64,000 bases of DNA from Luzula sylvatica (GCA_946800325.1 OX326959.1:2686501-2750500), one strand, 5' to 3'. Shown: positions 21,749 to 33,195, counted from the first letter of the stretch. The notes: a model not told the origin generated them from the letters alone. Made by a program: numbers and translations.

Positions 21749-22878
21749 ATGACTTTTCATTTATGTTATCATTTCCCATCTTTCACTTCTTGTAATCAAA
21801 GAGAAGAGAGAGAGAACATTTGAGACTCAATTTTTGTGTCCTTAAATTTTAGATAGCTCATGAAACCACCGAAGGACAACTTGAGTTAAAAAAAATGAAA
21901 AAATAGAAAAAAAAAAAGTGGGCGCAATTACGTACAAACCAGTCTAAAGTTCAAAATATCACATACACCCTTGCAAAACCTTCAGAATATCATTTAGACC
22001 CCTCTAAAAAGAGAAATATCATAACTGCCCATACAAAACATAGTATATAACATATATATTATTCCCCTTCAAAATTCAATTTTGCAATTTTCATGAAGTC
22101 ATTTATATATCTTAATATTTTACAAATCATATAAAAGTACCTTAGAGAGACCATCATTGAGAAACATAAGTCGAGCACCAACAATAGGAATAAGCGCTTC
22201 AAATACCTTAAATACGAACCCCCTCTCCTGAGAATAATCATTAAATCAGGGACTAAAATGAAATTTTTTAGAAGTTAACGGGAGGAAATGTAATTAAAAA
22301 GATTTGTTGCTAAATAAACTTACTCGAAGCTAATTTTTCCCAAGGCATCCTCAGACTCGACACAAGAAACGATTTAGATGATAAACACAAATTAATCAAC
22401 TTAATCATTTCAATATCCTGCAAGTTCAGCTCCAATACCCACAATAAGACCTAAAACAAAGAATGATGTAAAATGAAATAAAAATTATAAATTAATTATC
22501 TTGCATATGGATGGAACTCAAAATTGAAAATCTCGTACTAATTAAATAGTCCCCAATCCCAATTTTAGCCCTAACGTTTCATTAAAAAAAAAATTAATAA
22601 AAAGTACAACTCAAAATAAACCAAGTAACTTACGGAAAAAAATGAATTGGGTGAGAATTTTGCAATCAAACCTTGATTATTCACCTCAACTTCAATTGGA
22701 GAAAAATACCAACTCATTATAGTTCTATATAGCTCATGATAATTTTGCAATCGAACCTTGGTTAATTAGTTCCATCGGTAAACTATGATGCATATCACTG
22801 TATGTGGAAATGTCGCCTAAACTCATCATCTAACAGCAAAAAAAGTTCCACCCAAGAAAATCAGTCGAAACATACTTG
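21749..22878. other. Non-coding AT-rich spacer
   Basis: No gene or element recognised. It contains ordinary intergenic phrases such as an A-rich stretch near 21888-21918. Confidence 0.45.
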
Positions 22879-23530
22879 ATAAACCTATTTATTATTATTA
22901 TTATTATTATTATTTTTTCTTGTTTTAGGTTATGATTTTTTTTAACGCACACGGAGCATTGCAAAGTTATGTAGACCATACAGGAGATCGATCCAAAATC
23001 AAATGGAGAATTTTATTTTTTTTAATTATTAATGAATCGGAATCAAGAGGAATTAGCAACAATCACACTATCGAGTACAGGTAATAATAATAAAAATTCC
23101 CAAATATTATTTTCCTAAATTACTTAATTGGACTGTGATAAATTTATTAATTTGTGTTGATTTATAACAGAGTTGTGTGGGCCCAGTTTAGTGGCTAAAA
23201 CCCTACACAGACGAAGTAATTTTAGATCTTGGTAAAAAATTGTGTAAAAAGCCTCCTCGCTATTCCAAAAAGGTACGCTTTTTGTACTTTTTTTGGGGGG
23301 TTTATTGTTCTTCTTAAATTTCAAAATATCATATTTACCCTCTCAAAAATCTTAAAACATCAATAAATCATATTAAAGTTGACAAATTTGATACTAAATT
23401 AATTGGATATGTTGCATGTTTAAAAAGGTTAAAATGATATTTTAGATTATATTTTAGATTGTTTAAAGGGTAAATATGATAATTTGGATTTTAGAAGGGT
23501 ACGTATGTAAAAATACCCACAACTCTTTGT

Positions 23531-24217
23531 ATGTTACGCGGATACTTCAAAAATGCAGAAGTATCCTGAGGATACGCGTATCCGATACGGATACGGGTGC
23601 GATACGGCTCGGATACGTATCGGATACGCCACGTGGCGTATCCGAATATTTTAATATTTATTTTTTTCGGATACGGCGGGGATACGGCAGGATACGGCTG
23701 GGGATACGGCTGGGATACTCCATTTAGGATACTTCGGCCCATTATATATTTTGGTCCATAATATTTTCAAATAAATTATATAGGATACTTCTAGATTAGT
23801 TATAAAATATTTCTAGAACAAGTTTGGGTAATGATATTGACAGGAAATAATATTACTGGAAACATGAAATTTAAACCTGAAATGGTAATTTTACTTTTAA
23901 TTCATGCCAAATTTAAATGAAATTTACTGTATCCAGTATTTATTTTTCCTGTCAATATCACGATCCAACAAGTTTATGATAGTTTGATGATACTTGTATT
24001 GTTTGGTTGACATTATTTATTGTCATGATATTTAATTTAAAAATATTATTAATTAATTATTTAATTAATTACTTATTTATTAATTATATATAATATAAAT
24101 ATATTAAACTAATAATTATATAGCCGTATCCGTATCCGTGATTTTTTGAAAATTTTCGTATTACCGTATTCGTATCGTATCGGATACGTTATCTGTATCC
24201 GTATCCGTGCAACATAG
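23531..24217. mobile_element. hAT-type non-autonomous element (GGATACG family), copy 3, with a nested MITE
   Basis: Same family as 3485-4011: left end ATGTTACGCGGATACTTCAA, right end reading inward CTATGTTGCACGGATACGG. It is flanked by the 8-bp direct repeat CTCTTTGT (23523-23530 and 24218-24225); the R1 paralogue has CTCTTTGT once at about 9984-9991. The first two bases of the left end appear lost. It is interrupted by a 141-bp element at 23826-23966. Confidence 0.88.
23826..23966. mobile_element. Nested 141-bp MITE with 9-bp target duplication (Mutator-like)
   Basis: Terminal inverted repeats GGGTAATGATATTGACAGGA (left) and GGATCGTGATATTGACAGGA (right, read inward) agree at 17 of 20 positions. 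The element is flanked by a perfect 9-bp duplication AACAAGTTT (23817-23825 and 23967-23975). A 9-bp duplication and G-starting ends fit the Mutator (MULE) superfamily. It is absent from the equivalent place in copy 1 (about 3760-3775). No coding capacity. Confidence 0.92.
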
Positions 24218-24672
24218 CTCTTTGTCTCTTTTTTCTTTTATATATTTATTATTTAAATTATTTTGTTGGTGTAGTTTTGTGTGTGAGCAAATAAAAATCC
24301 TAGAAGAAACTGACAACGAAGGAATTAGCTATCAACGTGGCAGATTTGGTCTCAGAGGCTGTACCACTGCATCTGCAACCACAATCGGGCGGAATTAATT
24401 CTACTTTAATATTTTACAAACAATTTACCGTAATATCATGATGCCTCGTCATTTTGCCTAATTCATCCCGTCTTCAAAATGACAATTAATTATAATTATT
24501 TTTATTTTACGTCATCCCATCTTTTATGTCTTTTCTTAGCCTGTTTTCTCCCCGCCTCTTCTCAACTAGCATGTTTCAACCAAATGCCTCTGATATCTAA
24601 AAGTTTCTCTTTCCCGTCTTTGTTGAACCACCCAGTTTCTGGGAGAGGTATTGTATTTAAATTTCACCATTA

Positions 24673-24930
24673 TTGATGGCATCTCCGTCCCAGAAGAAGA
24701 ACTCACCATTTCATTTTCCAGTAGGATTCGCCTCCGATGCAGAGAGATGGATTCGCCTCCGGTGCAGAGACGATCGGCCTGAGAAGAGAAATCGATTGGC
24801 CGCCGCCTCGATAGAGAAGGATATTTTAACGAAAACCACGAAGGATCCTCTCGGTTCAGCAGAAAATATGATGGAAAGGCGAAAAAATCAAACGCTAATA
24901 ACTCAACCAGTAGGGCAAATCGAAGAGTGA
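24673..24930 (+). CDS. Unrecognised 85-codon frame inside the Helitron
   Basis: Open frame starting MMASPSQKKNSPFHFPVGFA, basic and hydrophilic with no membrane span or known domain. It follows a leader-like, less AT-rich segment and sits at the 5' side of the Helitron, so it may be the first exon of a captured gene: CAATCGAAGAGTGAGC has no perfect donor, and the frame simply stops. Nothing links it to a function. Confidence 0.25.
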   Translation: MMASPSQKKNSPFHFPVGFASDAERWIRLRCRDDRPEKRNRLAAASIEKDILTKTTKDPLGSAENMMERRKNQTLITQPVGQIEE

Positions 24931-25729
24931 GCCTCAATTTTCCTTTTGACAGTGAAGGTGACCTCTTTTTATACCTGATTTTTCCTCTTTTTTGTTATGT
25001 TGATTTGTTGGGCTGATTTTTGTTTAGTTTACTCTTATTATAATGGATTTCACCAATTTAAGTGTTTATTTATGTCTAAATTTTGTATTTATGATTATTT
25101 TTTGGTCAAGTTTTCTCAGATAAGTCATGCGACCATTTTCGATGGAGTTGAGAGTTTGTTTCAGAATTGGTTAAGTCTGTAATCGAAATTATAAGGCATC
25201 AAGTGTTCGATTTTAGGGTTATTGCAGTCGAATCCATCTTAGTCCTTTTGGGAATGATTTTTATCCTGTTCTTTCAGGGTGTATTAACTGGGGCTCTTCT
25301 TATATCGCAGCGCCAGTCATCATAGTCTTGCGATGTGAGGTTAATTTACAAATTCATATACTATTTAAAAAAAAATACAAATGGGTACATTAAGACTTTA
25401 TAATGCTTCGTATTTAATGGTTATATTTTGTTTATTGTAGTTGAATTCTGTTCAAGGACCAAATTTTTTTTCAAATGAGAAGTTAACACCCAAGATATGA
25501 CATCAACACAATTGAGGTGCGAAATTTACAACAATGTGTTTTATTTATAATTTTTCAGGGGTATTCATCATATTTCACATTTTGGAGAAGTATATTTGAT
25601 ATTTTGAGCTTTTTCAGGGGTATTCATCATATTTCACATTTTGAAGAAGTATATTTGTGAAATTCTGCCTTTTTGGGTTCTAAGAAGATTGACATTTCCA
25701 AGCTTAATTTGTTTTTCTTGCATATTTAG

Positions 25730-25945
25730 ATGCCTAATGAGTGGAGGTACAAGTTCATGTCAGAATTCGACGCGTACAATGTAAGTGTTTTTTTTTCCAT
25801 AATATCACGTATATCCCTACAACAGTTTGAAATTAAGTTTTTTTCCTTTAGAGAGACTAAATTGAAATTATTTTGTATTAGGGGATATTAAAATATGATA
25901 CTCAGAAAAATTGGCCTCGGTTGCTGATGTGGCGAAAGAGCATTG
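25730..25945 (+). pseudogene. Two captured exon-like segments in the Helitron
   Basis: Segment a (25730-25780) follows an acceptor ATATTTAG and ends at a consensus donor GTAAGT; it reads MPNEWRYKFMSEFDAYN. Segment b (25882-25945) follows acceptor TTGTATTAG and ends before GTGTAC; it reads [21 protein letters not shown]. Both are in phase with each other across a 101-bp AT-rich gap (25781-25881) that looks like an intron. The family was not recognised. An in-phase pair with proper splice signals inside a Helitron is what gene-fragment capture leaves. Confidence 0.5.
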
Positions 25946-26072
25946 GTGTACGTGTACTTCTGGGCACAATTTTTTCTCGAGATGTGATTATGAAGTTATT
26001 TTTCACCGGACCTTTTTGTAATTTGCCAAGTTTCATGAGTTGAAATGTAACTTTTGGTTTATTGTAATTTGG

Positions 26073-26160
26073 AGGAATGTCGGTTTGACAAGGCTAATAA
26101 AACGGCTGAATATCTTCATAACTTGATATCAGAAAGAAAACCAGGAGTTCGACGTGGTTG
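26073..26160 (+). pseudogene. Third exon-like segment in the Helitron
   Basis: Open, exon-like composition in one frame (ECRFDKANKTAEYLHNLISE, then RKPGVRRG), following a TTTGGAG possible acceptor. It does not join segment b in phase with the simplest splice, so the transcript model is uncertain. Function unknown. Confidence 0.3.
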
Positions 26161-26893
26161 CCCTTTTTAAATATCTTTATTTTTATTATTCATATATTAT
26201 AATTATAGTATTTAGAAGTTTCTGGCCAGTTGGATATGCAATTGTACTAGAAATATGTAATTGCTTATTGGTTGTTATAGAATGTGCCATATAAGTTCGT
26301 AGTCATCATTTCGTCTCGAAATATGGCCGAGTGAAAAAAATTACATAACTTCGAACAAACCCACACAATTGCGAAGTCCCTGGTAATTATTTATTTTGCT
26401 TTATTTTTTAAGCAAATTTAGTTATGATAATTCACTGATACAAAAAATAACAAAATCCGCAGTGAAGTCGCGAGTATTTTCCTAGTGATAATTAAAGGGA
26501 GAATGCTTTATAATATTTTGGTTTTATTTAGAGTATTTGAAAACTTTTCAGATAGTTTATAATATATTAGTGAACGCTTTATATTATTTTTGTTTTGGTT
26601 TTGCATGGGAGAGTAGTTTCCATCAAGATTGAGGATGTCATCACTAGAATATATTAGTGAATGTTTTATAATAATTAAAGGGAGAATGTCATCACTAGAA
26701 TTTTATTGAGAGTTAATAATTGAATGAAATAAATATAATATGGTTTGTGGAAAACACACTACTAACTGGAAACAAATAATTTAACAATTTAAATCAAATA
26801 AAATCCAATGCAAATATTTCTTTAAATTAAGTTATATAATAAACTTGTGTCAAATTATATGCAGAATATATAAATCAAATAAAATGATAAAAT

Positions 26894-27300
26894 ATATAAT
26901 TTCATTATATGATCAATACATAATTTATATGATGAAATATATCATATTTTTAAAATTGTTATAAAATAATGTATAATTTTTTGCATTGGATTCCTAAAAT
27001 ATTTAAGATATTAATAAAGTATATGATAAATATATAATTTGTTTATCAATCAAGCTTAATACTTGCAGAATTTTTTTTTATTCGGTTTTATGAAATGAAT
27101 TAAAATTTTTGATACAGAATTTTTTTTTATTCGGTTTTATGAAATGAAATAAATTTTTTGATTATCACAAGTCTAAATAAGAAAATAGCCTGATGAATGA
27201 ACTAAAAAAAGCAAATAATATCTTTAGAAAATAAAAGGTAAAAACCTGGTGTGATTAAGTTGAAATGAATTAAAATGTACATAACTTACTAACGGGTCAA
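26894..27300. other. AT-rich spacer
   Basis: Low-complexity AT-rich DNA with a short direct repeat (ATACAGAATTTTTTTTTATTCGG-like word at about 27068 and 27114). No gene. Confidence 0.5.
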
Positions 27301-27457
27301 ATTATTACTACAACATGACCCGTTACAAATTGATAAATAGGAAAAATGTGTACAGTGAAATTACCAACAATCCTTTTGGTTCATGTTCTTCGTTCTTTCA
27401 TCTTATCCTCTTCGCTTCATCAAAACGGATCCGCAGAGATCTCTTCTCAAACGGCTA

Positions 27458-27560
27458 TTCTCTTCCAACGGCTATATCAAAGAACATCTGGATTGTTCTC
27501 TTCCAACGGCTATATCAAAGAACATCTGGATTGTTCTATTCCAACGGCTATATCAAGAGA
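27458..27560. repeat. 38-bp tandem repeat, about 2.7 copies
   Basis: Units starting TTCTCTTCCAACGGCTATAT at 27458, 27496 and 27534, period exactly 38 bp. Because 38 is not a multiple of 3, the repeat reads through all three frames, giving overlapping frames with the same peptide words (QRLYQRTSGLF, TAISKNIWIVL). These are artefacts, not genes. Confidence 0.92.
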
Positions 27561-27569
27561 GATGTTGAA

Positions 27570-28330
27570 CTTCAGCTCGTTTTCTATATATTAATATTAT
27601 TCCCCCAACCCCTCTCTTCTTCTTCCCCTTCAAGCCAGATTCTCTCTCTTTCTCTCGTTCCTTTCTCTTTTCCTCTCTATCGTTCTGTTCTGCTCCAAAT
27701 CAAACAAGTCTTAGAAGAAAAGCGAGAAGATTTATTTCTGCTTCTAGAGGAAGAAACAATGGCGAGCTTCCGCCTTATATCTGCAAAATTGGCGAGCTTT
27801 CCTTCAGATTTGGATTTCACCTGGTTGAGGATGGCCTACGAGAGGTAAATTGGAGGAGAAGGTCACTCATTACTAGAGGGGGACACGGACAGGCCTCCTT
27901 ATGTTCTGTACCGCAAAGAAAAAGCAGCAATGGTGCAAACCGCCTTATACCTGCAAATTGGGTTAGGTAAAAGGCATGTTTTGTCAAATCATCTTTTCAA
28001 CTCTCTTTTTTTCCGAGATATATCTGAATCAAATCAATTATTTGGTTTGATTTTTCTTTGAAGAATTCAAAGTTTGCATTCTTGTTTTACTTGATAAGTT
28101 TGCTGATTTTGTTTCTTTTTTCTATTTCAATGATGAAGGGACCGATTTGGGCAGCCAATAATGAAAGGGATCGATCAATTGTAGGTATATTACAATTTTT
28201 CATTTTTTTTCTTTTTGAAATGCTGATTTGTGTTTTTATTTATTTCAGGTCTATGATCAATACTTCCCAATTCTTTTAAACTAGTTCAAATCAAGAGAAC
28301 ATGTTGGATTCGAGACATTCGTTTTAGCAC
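27570..28330 (+). pseudogene. Gene 5' end fragment: CT-rich leader and short first exon
   Basis: A pyrimidine-rich leader (27600-27690) precedes an ATG at 27759 (AAACAATGGCG, a good plant start context). The frame reads MASFRLISAKLASFPSDLDF and on to a stop at 27846-27848, but GAGAG|GTAAAT offers a donor at 27845/27846, so it could be a first exon. Downstream are AT-rich intron-like sequence and weak exon-like patches near 28130-28190 and 28290-28440. No domain was recognised; it could be a captured or decayed gene rather than a working one. Confidence 0.3.
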
Positions 28331-28724
28331 TCGACGAGTTCCACTCGAAAATCGAAAGTCATTTCTGGTGCAGGAGAACAGAGTCCATGCGCGAATAAGA
28401 AAGGAAATGGACTTGTTGCACAAAAATGGCCTAGGTTTGTTGGTTTTAGTTAGGCAAAAAGACAAGTGATCTAACCCCTACGGTAGTACAAGGTAATATT
28501 CAATTTTAGTGCTTAATAATCCAATCTATTTTATAAATTATCAAATCTAATTTCATTTCAAATTATCAAATGCTGCAGAGATGAAACAAATGGGCTCACC
28601 GAATTGGTTCACACTAAGAAGAAATTTGAAGTGTGGAAAAAAGAAATTTGAAGTGCGACATCTGCATACAAGAAATTTGAAGAGTGGATACAAGCAACTC
28701 ACCCATTTTTGGGTCTGTATGAGT

Positions 28725-28851
28725 TCTGTATGTGTATGTACTGTTGTGCGTGTGTGTGTGTATTCTCTGTGTGTGTGGGTGTGTGTGTACTCTGTGTGTA
28801 TGTGTACTCTGTGTGTGTGTATTCTCTGTGTGTGTGGGTGTGTGTGTGTGT
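28725..28851. repeat. GT-rich compound microsatellite (TCTGTGTG)
   Basis: Runs of GT punctuated by TCTGTG/ACTCTG words, immediately upstream of the G-rich minisatellite. It encodes artificial Cys/Val or Thr/His runs in long frames on both strands. Confidence 0.9.
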
Positions 28852-29613
28852 GGGTCGGGCCCACGCGAGGCCCGGTCTAGCTGCAGGGGGTCGGGCCCAT
28901 ACGGGGCCCGGCCTTGAGGGGAGGAGGTCGGGCCCATGCAGGCCCGGTCTGGTGGAGTGGTCGGGCCCACGCGGGGCCCGGTCCGAGGGGGGTCGGGCCC
29001 ACGCGGGACCCGGGCCCGGGGAGGGGGGGCGGGCCCAAACGGGGCTGGCCCAGGGGGGGGGGGGGTCGGGCCCAAACGGGGCCTGGCCCGGGGGGGGGGT
29101 CGGGCCCAAACGGCGCCTGGCCCGGGGGGGGGGGGGGGTCGGGCCCAAACGGGGCCTGGCCCGGGGGGGGGGGGTCGGGCCCAAACGGGGCCTCGCCCCG
29201 GGGGGGGGGGGTCGGGCCCAAACGGGGCCTGGCCCCGGGGGGGGGGGGGGTCGGGCCCAAACGGGGCCTGGCCCCGGGGGGGTGGGGGTCGGGCCCAAAC
29301 GGGGCTTGGCCCGGGGGGGTCGGGCCCAAACGGGGCCAGGCCCCGGGGGGGTCGGGCCCAAACGGGGCCAGGCCCCGGGGGGGGGGGGTCGGGCCCAAAC
29401 GGGGCCTGGCCCCGGGGGGGGGGGGGTCGGGCCCAAACGGGGCCTGGCCCCGGGGGGGGGGTCGGGCCCAAACGGGGCCAGGCCCCGGGGGGGGTCGGGG
29501 GGGTCGGGCCCAAACGGGGCCAGGCCGGGGGGGGGGGGGTCGGGGGGGTCGGGGGGGGGGTCGGGGGGGGGGGGGTCGGGGGGGGGTCGGGGGGGGGGTC
29601 GGGCCCAAACGGG
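28852..29613. repeat. G-rich minisatellite (GTCGGGCCCAAACGGGGCC unit), about 20 copies
   Basis: About 20 copies of CGGGCCCA separated by G tracts, unit length about 30-43 bp. Early units (28853-29030) vary (CACGCGAGG, CATACGGGG, CATGCAGG, CACGCGGG). Later units (29028-29510) are homogenised to TCGGGCCCAAACGGGGCCTGGCCCCGG and differ mainly in poly-G length (6 to 13). The tail (29527-29600) degenerates into GGTCGGGGGG. GC is extreme in a strongly AT-rich window. All six frames stay open for hundreds of codons, giving Gly/Pro/Arg-rich artefact proteins. The G strand has many runs able to form G-quadruplexes, and each unit has a GGGCCC palindrome. Confidence 0.95.
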
Positions 29614-29631
29614 ACATAAAAACATACGCAA

Positions 29632-29697
29632 GTGCAAATAATTTGTTATTCATGTAATGGAAATTGCAAATAATTTGTTATTCATGTAATGGAAATT
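29632..29697. repeat. 33-bp tandem duplication
   Basis: GCAAATAATTTGTTATTCAT and onward to ATGGAAATT occurs twice back to back, directly after the G-rich minisatellite. Confidence 0.9.
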
Positions 29698-30450
29698 TGT
29701 ATAGTTGTAATTTCGGAATATATATATTTATATTTAAAATATTATGTAAATAATAATTAAAATTATATTTTGTTAAAATGAAATTTTTGTATTATATTTT
29801 TTACATAATATTTTTACAAATTCAAAATTATTTAAAATGGTATGTCAAAATAAAGAGAAAATTAAAATGAATATATTTGATGAATTTTTAAAATAAAAAT
29901 TCTATTAGTCAATGGTCTAAATTTTACCACATATCATAATCAACGGTTATAAAAAGTGATGATGATAAAAAGAAAATGATGATGTGACACAAGAAAATTT
30001 CACAATGTTGAGTCCAAAATAAGGATGTGATATACAATTTTGCATTTTAGCCCCTTTATTTTATTATTTAATTCTGAGGAAAGGGATATGATATTTAGGG
30101 TACATGAAACGCTTCCTACTGATGCTCGTGACATGTTGCTTAGGGTATATACTTATCGGCATGAGGTTGTGGCTTCACATATAATAAATTATTTTTTTCT
30201 ATCATCTTACTACATTTCTTTGTCATTGCAATATGCATTAGGGTATATACTTATTTACCAGGGATATTTGTAGGATTATATATGAAATATGTATGATTTT
30301 TCATCTAAAACAAATAATATGCATTAGAATATTTACTTATTTATCGTGAATTTTTGTAGGATTATTTATGAAATATGTCTGATCTTTCAAGTAAAACAAT
30401 TCAAATTATTATCTATCGCAGCGAAGCGCGGGAATTTTACTACTAATTAC
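29698..30450. other. AT-rich DNA ending in a second Helitron-like 3' end
   Basis: At 30415-30446 GCAGCGAAGCGCGGGAATTT followed by TACTACT closely resembles the Helitron terminus at 4812-4839 (GCAGCGAAGCGCGGGATATT then TTCCTAGT), with a weakened CTAG. It could end an element containing the gene fragments at 27.5-28.5 kb and the minisatellite, but no 5' end was found. Confidence 0.45.
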
Positions 30451-33195
30451 AATTTTTGGGTATGCTATATAATAACGAGAGATGGCATTGAAATATATGA
30501 CATACATAAATCCATATTAGAAAATTAGTTATTGTAAAAAATAAAAAGAAATTTCTGATACCATATTTACGTTGTATAAAAATTAAAATTTGTCAAATTT
30601 GTAAAAGAAAATGATCATATTATCTTTTCTGATTTATTTTTTTGTGAAATCCTGATTTTCTTTTATTTTAAGTAGAAAAATACATTGTTACAAGCCCATA
30701 TCATAAGGTTAGAAAATGAAGTTTTCTGTAGTTCTTCAAATTAATGCGATTTCACATCAAATGAAAGAAAATAGAATAAAATATATGAAAATGGTTAGAA
30801 ATTTTCATTTGTTTAGCATACTATACTAGATTTTGTTAAATTTTATTACCGTTCCTCTTGACTTATAATATCCATATAACTATATCATGTTATCTTTAAA
30901 AACAAATTAACAATTGGGTCTGACATATTAGTATTAATGTTAAGCTTTACTGACATGTATTCAATTAATCCAGATGATCCGATTCCATTTTGTAATATTC
31001 AATTACGTTAAAATATTTGACATGATTTGCACGGAGGAACATATATGTGCCCCCAACGAGCTTGCAACTTAATTTGGAAAGTTAATAAAGTTTTGTTTTA
31101 TCATTTATAATTTTTTTTTGATGATTACGCTTGTTTATAATTGGTTTTTCAAAATTTTGAAAGTGTTTTGTAAGGTTCGTAATGAATATGAAATTTGTTT
31201 TATTATTTTTTTTTATAAAGAAGTGTATAGCATATATATTCTATGTTATATGGAAAGGATACCGAACGACATGATAATCTTCAAAAGTCAAGAACATAAT
31301 ATAATTTACATATTACATAATTTAATATTATTTTAATATAATTAATTAGATATTTAAATAAATTATAAAAAAACAAAATGTTGCCCTGTTTATTGGATAT
31401 CATAGGAGAAAAAAAACAATGTGATATAAAAGATTTTTGTGCATTAGAAATATTGGTATTTTGACGATAAGTCAGAATAATAAAAAGATGGAACCAACCG
31501 TATCGCATATGTATTTAGCTGTATCGAAAACGTATCATGTTGTATCCAAAACGTAATTGCTCAAAATTTAATATTATAACATATATGTATCCGTATCGGA
31601 TTATCATATACGAGACAATTCATTTTCTGAAATATATGTGCATCATAGCATATATCTCAATACATTATATATATTGCTCAAAAAAATTTAAGGCATGTTT
31701 AATAAAAAAAAAAAAAAAAAAAATTTAAGGCATGTTTAATAAAAAAAAAAAAAAAAAAATTTAAGGCATGTGTCAGCCAGTGAAGAAATTTAATTGGGGC
31801 TTCTAATTTTTTCATTTTGTGACATGCATATTACGTTCATTTCATAAGTTAGTAGATAACCCAAATGGAGATGTTGGGAGAGTAAATTGGCCTTTTCTTC
31901 TCTCCATTTTGTTGAGTGTATATGAATTCGTTTTATAAGTTAACAGATTACCCATATTGAGATGTGAGGATTAACAACATTTTCATGCTAATTTTAGTGA
32001 TAACCCAAATAATTATTGAAAATTGACAATATTTTTATACTAACTAAAATTTAATTTTCTTTTATGGGTTATTCTACTGTACAGCCTTTTGTACAAAGGA
32101 TAATTTGGGTATTAAAAAAGTTAGAATGTTATTAGTAGTTATTTTCTCCATTTGAACATGGTTTGTTTTGTCCATTTCAAATAATTTCTTAATTTTCTTC
32201 TCCTAATTAATGTCAGGACAATCTTGTTTTTTTCTCTAATTAATGCTCCTAGTTCTTCTTTCCTTAGTTGTGTTTTCACTTTCCTGTCATTCTCTCTCCT
32301 CAGGGTACAAAAACAAATCATTCAATTAAATTCAATTAAACAATTACACATGTCCTTCACCTCATTATATGATTGAATTATTCATTGCGACAAAGAATTT
32401 GATAATATTGTGGTAATGGTTAGTAAGAAATGAAACATTATATAGGTCTCCATAGTATATACTCGTAAGAATCCTGCATGATTATGAATTATTTGCTTCT
32501 TAATAGAAGATTGTGCTCAGTAACCCAATCAACATTTCAACATATAACCTTCAATTTTATTTGTGCATGCAGATTGGGAGAGGCAATTGCAAATTTAATA
32601 GATTAGAATCTGATTTAATAGTATGCAAGCAAAATATATAAATAAAATGCTTTATATACATTATCAATTTATAAGAATACTGAAACATCATAAAGTTACT
32701 CAATTTAGAATAAATTGACTAAAATTATAATGTTATCATGGCTCGGTAGGATGAAGATGAATAACTTTTCATAAAAATCTAAAACCGCAAAAGAAAGTTC
32801 GAATATTTTCATTACCACGGTACTAGTAGTTGGCTTGTTCTCCAAATTGTGAAACAAAATATCTGAGATTTTACTCATTTTCGCTCAGGACACTCGCCGG
32901 TTACCTTGTGTAAGTTAATCGAGGCATGGTGTAGAAAAATGAAGATGCGTGAGAGTGATTTTCCTGTGAGTTTCATGCCTTTCAGGAGGGGTTGAAGATG
33001 TTCTACGGAGAAGGAGGGAGAAAGAAAAGTGTAGATCTTAATTCCGACGAGATGGAGAGAAGAAAAAGGAAAAAGAGAGAGAGATAAGGAGAAATGGAGT
33101 GGGGGAGTGATCGTGCAGAATGACGAGTGAAATTACAACCATGTCCTTTTTACTGTACATCTAAATTACTTACATCAATTTTGGATCGTTAGATA
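30451..33195. other. Long AT-rich region, no gene supported
   Basis: Mostly unrecognised. At 31495-31605 there are degraded GTATCCG/GTATCG words that may be a relic of the GGATACG hAT family. The minus strand of 33000-33110 is pyrimidine-rich like a gene leader, without a following frame that I can identify. Confidence 0.45.
31686..31768. repeat. 41-bp tandem repeat with poly(A), 2.5 copies
   Basis: TTTAAGGCATGTTTAAT followed by a run of about 20 A is repeated (31688, 31722 region and 31760), ending at TTTAAGGCATGTGTC. Likely slippage on an A tract. Confidence 0.85.

Larger units (their letters stand above)
24400..26485 (+). mobile_element. Non-autonomous Helitron, about 2.1 kb, with exon-like cargo
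   Basis: The insert in R2 begins with TCTACTTTAATATTTTAC (Helitron-like 5' TC end) and ends with a GC-rich imperfect hairpin region (CCGCAGTGAAGTCGCGAG), an AT gap and CTAG at 26482-26485. The R1 paralogue shows the uninterrupted target GGCGGAA|TGATAATT (break at 10160/10161), so insertion lies between A and T, as Helitrons do; five extra bases (TTAAT) sit at the left junction. There is no target duplication, also as expected. No Rep or helicase is encoded. The inside holds orphan exons (see 25730-26160), consistent with gene-fragment capture. Confidence 0.82.
22879..26893. repeat. Dispersed repeat family R, copy R2 (contains two insertions)
   Basis: Matches R1 (8511-10574) in three blocks: 22879-23530, 24218-24393 and 26486-26893. 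The gaps are explained by a GGATACG hAT-type element (23531-24217) and a Helitron (about 24400-26485). R2 also carries about 80 bp near 23135-23225 absent from R1. Confidence 0.87.

Noticed and set aside
27315..27848. 177-residue protein
   Set aside because: The N-terminal two thirds read a 38-bp tandem repeat that is open in all three frames; only the last 29 codons from 27759 look exon-like.
28614..29653. Long proteins of 227-312 residues on both strands (Gly/Arg or Pro-rich)
   Set aside because: They are translations of a G-rich minisatellite and GT tract, overlap each other in all frames, and have no unique sequence.
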